From Sphaerochaeta sp. (GTDB taxonomy: Bacteria; Spirochaetota; Spirochaetia; Sphaerochaetales; Sphaerochaetaceae): a DNA stretch of 6,100 bases. This document shows, one piece after another, positions 1-4,932 of the stretch. The first letter of the stretch is position 1, and every line of letters begins with the position of its first letter. The position numbers and the translations under genes are program-made. A model generated the notes under the pieces. It searched no databases and had not been told where the DNA came from. It saw only the letters and a list, made by a program, of their open reading frames with translations. The stretch spans positions 2,426 through 8,525 of the forward strand of contig DMAO01000277.1 of NCBI GenBank assembly GCA_003446545.1. Direction: 5' to 3'.

Positions 1-723
1 CTGCTTCTGGTGAGGGGATCTCTGATTGTCCTTTGCATACTCTTGGTCGCTTTACTTATTCCCAATGACTCTTCGGGTGTAGGAATGAGAAAAACTACGT
101 TTCTTGGCCAAGTGAGGCAATTCCTTGCCGCTGTGAAATCTAATCGATTTTTGCAAGTGTATGTGCTTTTCTCTCTATTGCTTGGAGGCCAGCTGTTCTC
201 CCTCGAAAGCTACTGGCAACCTTTCTTACAGCAACTATTGCACTCTAATTCCCAGATTTGGGTCTTGGGCGTTGTCGGGGGGGCTGTCTTTGCACTAAGC
301 ATTCTGGGTTCCTTGTTAGGTAAACGCCTGATTAGATTGGGGAAACCCTCCATCATATTTCTAGGTGCAATACTCTGTGCGTTTTCCTTGGAGGCTTTGT
401 TTTTGCTGGTAAAGACACCCTTACAGTTCATTGCGGTGTACTTTTGCATCTATCTTGTGTTGGGTGTTGTCTCTGTTGTTGGTGGGGTTCTCCTTAATCA
501 AAGCATGGCTTCTGAGGTGAGGTCTTCAGTATTGAGTGTCAACTCGTTTGCCCTCCAAGGAGGGGGTATGCTATCCAACCTGTTGGCGATCGCTTTTCTC
601 GCCTTTTTCCCTGTGAAGGTCTTTTGGGCAGTCATAGCTATTCTGGGCTGTACGATAATGCTCTCTATTTCACGAGTCCTGCTACAGGCTGCGCCAAGTG
701 CCAGTCTCCAACAAAGCCCGTAG
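1..723 (+). CDS. Major facilitator superfamily transporter, C-terminal part (5' end off window)
   Basis: The frame is open from the first base and 240 residues are visible, so the start lies upstream of the window. A GTG at 10 is an internal codon, not a convincing start. The visible part is very hydrophobic and shows about seven membrane segments, consistent with helices 6-12 of a 12-helix MFS permease in the inner membrane. A basic and polar stretch (roughly residues 26-45, RKTTFLGQVRQFLAAVKSNR) fits the central cytoplasmic loop between the two halves. The sequence LNQSMASEVRSSVLSVNS resembles the MFS signature near helices 10-11, where an acidic residue and Arg precede a Ser/Asn-rich helix. 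The polar tail ends LLQAAPSASLQQSP. The substrate cannot be inferred. The last 42 bases overlap the end of the convergent kinase gene. The family call is fairly secure; drug or metabolite export is only a guess. Confidence 0.8.
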   Translation: MLLVRGSLIVLCILLVALLIPNDSSGVGMRKTTFLGQVRQFLAAVKSNRFLQVYVLFSLLLGGQLFSLESYWQPFLQQLLHSNSQIWVLGVVGGAVFALSILGSLLGKRLIRLGKPSIIFLGAILCAFSLEALFLLVKTPLQFIAVYFCIYLVLGVVSVVGGVLLNQSMASEVRSSVLSVNSFALQGGGMLSNLLAIAFLAFFPVKVFWAVIAILGCTIMLSISRVLLQAAPSASLQQSP

Positions 724-1716
724 GCCGGCAGCCTGCTCCTTGCTGAACTGAGCACCCCTCTGGGTTATGATCTGCCCTGCAAGGATGGAGGCGATGGTTC
801 CTGAATCAGGGATGGAATAGCCCTTGCACTGTCCATACAGAAACCCTGCAGCATAGACGTCTCCGGCCCCTGTGGTATCGACAGGAACAACAGGCCCCTT
901 TACCGGCACACTGAATATCTCTTGGTTGTGGGAGATGAAGGAGCCTTTCTTTCCGTTTTTGACAATCGCTGTCCTGCAGAGCTTGCCCATGGAACGGCAA
1001 CATTCATAGGGGTCATAGTTGTCAAAGAGGATACGCGCCTCCTCCCTGTTTGCAAATACGATGTCACAGCTCTCTTGGATGATTCTTAGGAAGGTGTCGC
1101 GGTAGCGCCCTACTGCAAAGGGGTCGGCAATATCAAAGGATATGGTCGTATTGTGTTTTTTTGCTATTTTTAGAGCCTTGGTTATCGCTTTCTGTTGGCT
1201 TTGGGTATCCCACATATAGCCGGTGAAATGAAAGAAATCAGCTTTTGATATACTCTCTTGGGAAACATCCTCAGCCGAATAGAGACGATTTGCTCCGAGG
1301 AAGGTGTTCATGCTGCGTTCGCTGTCAGGGGTGACGAGGATGACCGTTGATCCGGTAGGCTCCTTGCCTGTAATGACCAGCTCGTTATGTACGTTGAGAT
1401 TCTTGAGGGTCTCTGCATATATGCGTCCATTCTCATCATTGCCCACCTTGCCTGCAAGGGTAGTCTCTATTCCCAAATCAGCTAGGGCTATGATGGTATT
1501 GGGGCAGGAGCCCCCGCAGGAGAAGGTGGCCTGTTTGGTTTTGCTGAAGGTAAGGAGCTCAGTCATCCTCTCCTTGTGTATCAGGGTCATTGTTCCCTTG
1601 TGGATGCCCAAGTTGGTGATGTCACGCTCATCCACACTGATTATTATGTCTATAAGAGGATTCCCTATTCCCAGGACCTTTTTTTCAATCTGTTTCATTT
1701 TGAGGTATTCTATCAT
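682..1716 (-). CDS. PfkB-family carbohydrate kinase, adenosine-kinase-like
   Basis: This encodes a 344-residue cytoplasmic ribokinase-fold kinase, of normal family length, that phosphorylates a sugar or nucleoside with ATP. The N-terminus VLGIGNPLIDI (residues 14-24) matches the opening strand of the family. GGSCPNT (68-74) is the first PfkB signature, binding the sugar. DTTGAGD (280-286) followed by VYAAGFLYG is the second signature and holds the anion hole and the catalytic base Asp286. AIVKNGKKGSF (250-260) matches the strand before the nucleotide site. The arrangement most resembles the adenosine kinase and related sugar kinase subgroup, but the substrate is not proven. The start is uncertain: ATG 1716 is chosen, ATG 1698 would give 338 residues, and an upstream TTG at 1731 is less likely. 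None has a clear Shine-Dalgarno sequence. The gene diverges from murA, and its 3' end overlaps the transporter gene. Confidence 0.88.
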   Translation of the reverse strand: MIEYLKMKQIEKKVLGIGNPLIDIIISVDERDITNLGIHKGTMTLIHKERMTELLTFSKTKQATFSCGGSCPNTIIALADLGIETTLAGKVGNDENGRIYAETLKNLNVHNELVITGKEPTGSTVILVTPDSERSMNTFLGANRLYSAEDVSQESISKADFFHFTGYMWDTQSQQKAITKALKIAKKHNTTISFDIADPFAVGRYRDTFLRIIQESCDIVFANREEARILFDNYDPYECCRSMGKLCRTAIVKNGKKGSFISHNQEIFSVPVKGPVVPVDTTGAGDVYAAGFLYGQCKGYSIPDSGTIASILAGQIITQRGAQFSKEQAAGLRALLETGTWRSL

Positions 1717-1788
1717 TGTTAGGTTGCACAATTCAATAACGACTTGCTAATTGGTAGATGTGACAGTACCATGTCTTTGGAGGGACCC
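1717..1788. promoter_or_regulatory. Divergent spacer between the kinase gene and murA
   Basis: These 72 bases must hold the 5' signals of both divergent genes. A weak sigma-70-like pair for murA is TTGCAC (1724-1729) with GCTAAT (1746-1751), spaced 16 bases. No equally good pair was found for the kinase on the other strand. The region is defined by gene layout; the individual boxes are tentative. Confidence 0.35.
1779..1784 (+). promoter_or_regulatory. Shine-Dalgarno sequence that sets the murA start
   Basis: GGAGGG lies four bases before ATG 1789. It favours that start over the in-frame TTG at 1744 and ATG at 1771, and the resulting N-terminus MASYRIEGG aligns with the usual start of MurA. 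Confidence 0.75.
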
Positions 1789-3078
1789 ATGGCTTCATAT
1801 AGGATAGAAGGAGGCTTTCCCGCCTCAGGCGAAGTTACTATCAGTGGCAACAAGAATGCCGCCCTACCCTGCCTAGCGGCAACTCTCCTGACAGACGATC
1901 CTGTAAGGCTGTGTAATGTTCCAGATATAGAAGATGTGCGCGTCATGTGCAAGCTCTTGGAAAACCTTGGTTCAAAGGTTACCAAAATCGATACCCAGAC
2001 ATTGGAGATAACCAGTGGCAACCGCACAGGCTTGCTTGGCAAGGACCTTGTAGAGGCTGTCCGAGGTTCTATCCTGCTTCTTGGCCCACTTCTGGCCATA
2101 CATGGGGAGGTAAGTCTCGATCCTCCCGGTGGTGATGTGATTGGGCTGAGAAGATTGGATACCCACTTCCTTGGGCTGTCTTCCTTAGGCGCCTCCTGCC
2201 TGTTAGAACCAGATGGCAGGCTGCATCTGAAGGCAAATCATCTCCGGCTCCAGGGAGGGGATATCTTTTTGGATGAGGCTTCGGTCACTGCTACAGAAAA
2301 CGTCATCATGGCAGCTTCCCTCTCTGATGGGGAGAGCATTCTCAGCAATGCGGCTTGCGAACCCCATGTGCAGGACCTATGCAACATGCTTGTCCGTATG
2401 GGATGTACGATAGAAGGCATCGGTTCGAACGTGCTCTACATACGGGGGCAAAAGAAGCTACATGGGTGTGAGTTCACCCTTGGCAGCGACTATATGGAAG
2501 TTGGTTCCTTTATCGGCCTTGCCGGGGCAACGGGTGGTCAACTTCTTGTCAAGCGTGTAGAGCCAGAACACCTGAGAATGATACGACTTGGCTTTTCTCG
2601 CATAGGGGTGGAGTTCGTACAGGACGGTCCCTCTTCCATTTTGGTTCCCCGCAAGCAAAAGCGAAAGCTCTACAAGGAAGTTGGCGGACACACCGGCAAA
2701 GTCGATGACGCTCCGTGGCCAGGATTCCCTGCCGACCTGTTGAGTATCATCACCGTCTGTGCAACCCAAATGGAAGGCTCGATTCTCTTGCATGAGAAGA
2801 TGTACGAATCTCGGATGTACTTTGTAGACTGGCTTATCCGTATGGGAGCTGACATCATCCTATGCGACCCCCATAGGGCAGTGGTCAACGGACCTTCCCA
2901 ACTCTACGGTTCGGTGGTGACTAGTCCCGATGTTCGGGCGGGGATGGCCCTGGTCATAGCCGCTGCCTGTGCTGAAGGGGTTTCCACCATAGAGAACATC
3001 TACCAGGTTGAAAGGGGATATGAGCGTCTTTCTGAGAAGCTGTTTGCCCTTGGCCTTAGCATTGAACGAATCGGATAA
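1789..3078 (+). CDS. murA: UDP-N-acetylglucosamine 1-carboxyvinyltransferase (MurA), Asp-type active site
   Basis: MurA transfers enolpyruvate from phosphoenolpyruvate to UDP-GlcNAc, the first committed step of peptidoglycan synthesis in the cytoplasm. The product is 429 residues, normal for the family. SGNKNAA (19-25) supplies the conserved Lys22-Asn23. VRGS gives Arg92, and GLRRLD gives the substrate-binding Arg121. PGFPAD (311-316) holds the catalytic Asp equivalent to E. coli Asp305. ESRM gives Arg342, PDVRAG (380-385) the conserved Asp and Arg, and VERGYERL (407-414) the late Arg. The notable change is PPGGDVIG (112-119): Asp116 replaces the Cys115 that fosfomycin alkylates in E. coli. 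This substitution is known to confer natural fosfomycin resistance in mycobacteria, chlamydiae and Borrelia. All other key residues are kept, so the enzyme is expected to be active. No terminator hairpin was seen after the stop; an origin-like non-coding region follows. Confidence 0.96.
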   Translation: MASYRIEGGFPASGEVTISGNKNAALPCLAATLLTDDPVRLCNVPDIEDVRVMCKLLENLGSKVTKIDTQTLEITSGNRTGLLGKDLVEAVRGSILLLGPLLAIHGEVSLDPPGGDVIGLRRLDTHFLGLSSLGASCLLEPDGRLHLKANHLRLQGGDIFLDEASVTATENVIMAASLSDGESILSNAACEPHVQDLCNMLVRMGCTIEGIGSNVLYIRGQKKLHGCEFTLGSDYMEVGSFIGLAGATGGQLLVKRVEPEHLRMIRLGFSRIGVEFVQDGPSSILVPRKQKRKLYKEVGGHTGKVDDAPWPGFPADLLSIITVCATQMEGSILLHEKMYESRMYFVDWLIRMGADIILCDPHRAVVNGPSQLYGSVVTSPDVRAGMALVIAAACAEGVSTIENIYQVERGYERLSEKLFALGLSIERIG

Positions 3079-3106
3079 CTCCATATTTTCCCTAGAATTC
3101 AAGGCT

Positions 3107-3149
3107 CTATCCACAAACTTGTACCGAAGTTGTCCACAGGTTATCCACA
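3107..3149 (+). repeat. Left DnaA-box cluster (three boxes)
   Basis: CTATCCACA (3107), TTGTCCACA (3130) and TTATCCACA (3141) are read on the + strand. The last two are separated by GG, so they start 11 bases apart, one helical turn, a spacing that suits cooperative DnaA binding on one face of the DNA. Confidence 0.7.
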
Positions 3150-3220
3150 AGCAAAACAAATTCTAGTGATAGGGTAAGGAATATCCACTTCTGTAGCTCC
3201 CTATCTCAAGATTTTCTTGT

Positions 3221-3340
3221 ACCACTAAAATTGTAGTTCAACTAACTCCTTTATAACAAATTGCTTACACCTTAATTGAATGGTTTCACCCCAATTCTTA
3301 TATAAGAAAAATACTATTTCTATAAGTCTGATTATCCTAG
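3221..3340. other. AT-rich block between DnaA-box clusters, candidate duplex-unwinding element
   Basis: About 72% A+T by hand count, against a roughly balanced composition in the flanking genes. It includes TTATATAAGAAAAATA around 3298-3313. No gene was seen on either strand. Its role in unwinding is inferred only from its position between the box clusters. Confidence 0.4.
3276..3304 (+). promoter_or_regulatory. Possible sigma-70-type promoter facing the small Cys-rich frame
   Basis: TTGAAT (3276-3281) and TATATA (3299-3304) are 17 bases apart, each a 4/6 match to consensus. Such matches arise easily by chance in AT-rich DNA, so this is weak. If real, it would drive the small frame downstream and transcribe through the right DnaA pair. 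Confidence 0.22.
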
Positions 3341-3362
3341 TTTGCTGTCGATATTTAGGAAG

Positions 3363-3382
3363 TTATCAACAGGTTATCCACA
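3363..3382 (+). repeat. Right DnaA-box pair
   Basis: TTATCAACA and TTATCCACA are separated by GG, with starts 11 bases apart. The 20-base unit differs from the left unit at 3130-3149 at only two positions, and the flanking GAAG and trailing G/C bases are similar too. The two units are direct repeats 233 bases apart. Confidence 0.7.
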
Positions 3383-3409
3383 GGCTGTACTATTTGTTCC
3401 AAGCTTTGA

Positions 3410-3433
3410 TAACTCACGTCACAGCGTGAGTTA
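3410..3433. repeat. Perfect 9-base inverted repeat next to the right DnaA pair
   Basis: TAACTCACG (3410-3418) and CGTGAGTTA (3425-3433) are perfect reverse complements around a 6-base centre. The size and symmetry suit a dimeric repressor or activator site, or a short hairpin in RNA. No T-run follows, so it is not an ordinary terminator. It lies inside the longest version of the small reading frame, which argues against that long version being all coding. Confidence 0.6.
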
Positions 3434-3638
3434 CAGAGCTCTTCTTGGGATTGAACTTCCCCTTATTGAGGAACTGGTCATTCTTTATTTTTCTGAGATG
3501 GAACTTCTTGCTCACAAAGAAATATCCCCCTTGATTGAGTATGAGGGGCAACGTGATTTTGAAGGGGAAAAAGCGCGTTTGCATAAGGAGGAGTTCTCCT
3601 GCTCGGGAAGTTGCCCGGGCTGCAGTGGTTGCAAATAA
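3426..3638 (+). CDS. Small unrecognised protein with a cysteine-rich C-terminus
   Basis: I do not recognise this protein. Its frame is open from a TTG at 3342 to TAA at 3636-3638. The first part of the long version (98 residues) is built from the DnaA boxes and the inverted repeat, so it is probably not coding. GTG 3426 (70 residues) is given here; ATG 3498 (46 residues) is the only ATG. None has a good Shine-Dalgarno sequence; GAGG at 3468-3471 is best placed for a non-standard ATT at 3480. The body is leucine- and glutamate-rich (LPLIEELVILYFSEMELL), probably helical, then charged. It ends CSGSCPGCSGCK, spacing C-x3-C-x2-C-x2-C, a possible metal or Fe-S ligand set. No signal peptide is seen. 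A strong terminator 22 bases after the stop supports a real transcription unit. Confidence 0.45.
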   Translation: MSYRALLGIELPLIEELVILYFSEMELLAHKEISPLIEYEGQRDFEGEKARLHKEEFSCSGSCPGCSGCK

Positions 3639-3659
3639 CAGTTTTTTCTGATCAGTTCT

Positions 3660-3693
3660 GAAGAGAGGGGTTTTGTTTCCTTCCCCTCTCTTC
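3660..3693 (+). terminator. Strong hairpin terminator, shared by convergent units
   Basis: GAAGAGAGGGG (3660-3670) pairs perfectly with CCCCTCTCTTC (3683-3693) around a 12-base loop. On the + strand it is followed by a pyrimidine-rich TTTATCTTCCCTTT tail, fitting intrinsic termination of the small frame. On the - strand it lies 20 bases past the end of the regulator gene, but no T-run follows in that direction, so termination there would be weaker. Confidence 0.75.
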
Positions 3694-3713
3694 TTTATCT
3701 TCCCTTTCATTTC

Positions 3714-4823
3714 TCACGCAATATCCTCAGGGAGAATGTGTAGCTGTGCTTCCTGCTCTGAACGGATACAACTTCTTTTCAGTGTAGAGAAGAGCTGCCT
3801 TACATTCCCTGGCCAAGGGTATAGCTTAAGGAGCATCATGTCCTGCTCTGACATGTGTTTATCTGGAAAGTGCTCCTTAAAGAAATGTTGGCAGAGTAGA
3901 GGGATATCCTCAAGATGGTTCCTAAGCGGAGGAAGACAGATGGTGGCATCGGAAATCCTGTAATAGAAATCCTTTCTGAATCGCTTGTCCTCGATGAGAA
4001 GTTTGAGATTTTGATTGGATGCTGTTACCAGCCTGAATTTCGAGACCTTGACCTTGTTGTCTCCCAGCTGTCTGTAGCGTCCGGTTTCTAGGAGCCTAAG
4101 CATGTTCGCCTGGGAATCCAGGGAAAGGTTTTCAACCTCATCCAGAAACAGTGTCGATTGGTTTGCATCATGGACAAGGCCGGGCAAGTCGCTCTTTCCA
4201 TCGGTAAAGGCTCCTTTTGTGTGACCGTAGAACATGGAGTCCCCGATTGCTCCTTGAAGTAGGGAGCAGTTGACGCAAATCATGTTTCGCAAGGGGTTTT
4301 TGATCTTGTGGATGATGCCTGCTGCAATTTCCTTGCCTGTGCCAGTCTCCCCGTACAGGTGGATCGAACACTCTCCCTTACCATAGAGGGCAAGGGACGA
4401 ACGGACTTCTTGCATTGTACTGCTGTTCCCTATAAGGCTTTCGGTACTATAGCAAGATGCTTCACGTACACCTTGCTCTTCGCTAAAGCGCAAAAAGAAC
4501 TGGGAATACTTGAGCGTTTCCTTATGGATGAATTCCACAGGAAAAGAGAGTTCTGGCAGGGGAAAAGGGCGATTTCCCCTATCTAGGAATAGGATTACCC
4601 GAACCTTTCTCCTTGTTTGTTGCAGTTCTGACAAGAGCTGGAGTTGAGAACTTGCTCCCAACCTCTCATCTGCAAGAATCCAGGGCTCCTCTTCTGTGTC
4701 TGCCTGGACAATAGCGTTCACCAGCTTGGGGACCATGCTGAACTCATGCAAAAACTCATAGGAAAAGTGATGTTTGAAACGATCCTTGAAACGCCAATCG
4801 GATGAGACAACAAAAAGAGACAT
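3714..4823 (-). CDS. Sigma-54-activator-type AAA+ ATPase without a DNA-binding domain
   Basis: This 369-residue protein belongs to the NtrC/bacterial enhancer-binding family, which uses ATP to remodel sigma-54 RNA polymerase. Residues 1-105 look like a degenerate receiver. WILADERL places Asp52 near the phosphorylation position and FIHKE (98-102) keeps the conserved Lys, but the acidic pair is SD and the Thr/Ser position reads FLDRG. The ATPase domain (about 128-345) has Walker A GETGTGKE (158-165), Walker B TLFLDEVE (224-231), sensor ASN (268-270), arginine fingers in FRKDFYYR (282-289) and WPGNVRQL (337-344). The sigma-54-contacting GAFTGA loop reads GAFTDG (204-209). The protein stops at ILPEDIA, where relatives continue into a Fis-type helix-turn-helix. 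AAGGAG lies six bases before ATG 4823, so the start is good. Helicobacter FlgR is a known activator lacking this domain. The target is unknown. Confidence 0.88.
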   Translation of the reverse strand: MSLFVVSSDWRFKDRFKHHFSYEFLHEFSMVPKLVNAIVQADTEEEPWILADERLGASSQLQLLSELQQTRRKVRVILFLDRGNRPFPLPELSFPVEFIHKETLKYSQFFLRFSEEQGVREASCYSTESLIGNSSTMQEVRSSLALYGKGECSIHLYGETGTGKEIAAGIIHKIKNPLRNMICVNCSLLQGAIGDSMFYGHTKGAFTDGKSDLPGLVHDANQSTLFLDEVENLSLDSQANMLRLLETGRYRQLGDNKVKVSKFRLVTASNQNLKLLIEDKRFRKDFYYRISDATICLPPLRNHLEDIPLLCQHFFKEHFPDKHMSEQDMMLLKLYPWPGNVRQLFSTLKRSCIRSEQEAQLHILPEDIA

Positions 4824-4932
4824 CTTAAACTCCTTCTCTAGCGAAACAAGAAAGGTGAAACTATGTTTCTGCTCTGATAGTGTAGTTTCTCTTTGTGCTG
4901 GTCGCTACTCTAAGAAGGAGAGGTGTACCGGT
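4824..4932 (-). promoter_or_regulatory. Spacer upstream of the regulator gene, with an inverted-repeat candidate operator
   Basis: These 109 bases separate rsmE from the regulator. Near the regulator start, GAAAC-TAT-GTTTC (4857-4869) is a small perfect inverted repeat, and a further TAGTTTC (4883-4889) mirrors GAAACTA (4857-4863). No strong promoter or sigma-54 -24/-12 element and no clear rsmE terminator were found, so read-through from rsmE is possible. The operator idea is inference. Confidence 0.3.

Larger units (their letters stand above)
3079..3405. other. Origin-of-replication-like region (clustered DnaA boxes around an AT-rich block)
   Basis: This is the only long stretch without a convincing gene. 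On the + strand it has two perfect DnaA boxes TTATCCACA (3141-3149, 3374-3382), three 8/9 matches (CTATCCACA 3107-3115, TTGTCCACA 3130-3138, TTATCAACA 3363-3371) and one 7/9 match (ATATCCACT 3181-3189). All are in the same orientation. Between the two clusters, 3221-3340 contains 34 G/C in 120 bases by hand count (about 28% G+C), a candidate unwinding element. This combination is typical of bacterial oriC. Against it, dnaA and dnaN, the usual neighbours, are absent here. A DnaA-titrating or DnaA-regulated site is the main alternative. Confidence 0.55.

Noticed and set aside
1744..1788. Upstream in-frame TTG 1744 and ATG 1771 as alternative murA starts
   Set aside because: The GGAGGG before ATG 1789 and the alignment of MASYRIEGG with the normal MurA N-terminus favour 1789.
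3164..3181. TAG-TGA-TAG-like triplets as a DnaA-trio element
   Set aside because: Only two TAG triplets are in register and the run is about 15 bases from the nearest box; too weak to call.
3342..3425. N-terminal extension of the small Cys-rich frame from TTG 3342
   Set aside because: These bases are largely DnaA boxes and half of the inverted repeat, with no Shine-Dalgarno sequence; the peptide LSTGYPQ is simply the boxes translated.
3602..3635. C-x3-C-x2-C as a radical SAM motif
   Set aside because: The spacing matches, but the motif is at the very end of a tiny protein with no room for the radical SAM barrel.
3414..3710. Minus-strand frame after the regulator as a displaced helix-turn-helix domain
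   Set aside because: Its translation is basic and low in complexity at the start, shows no helix-turn-helix pattern and crosses the terminator; it is the antisense of the small gene.
4308..4586. Plus-strand frame opposite the regulator ATPase domain
   Set aside because: Antisense shadow of a clearly coding AAA+ domain; no recognisable motif.
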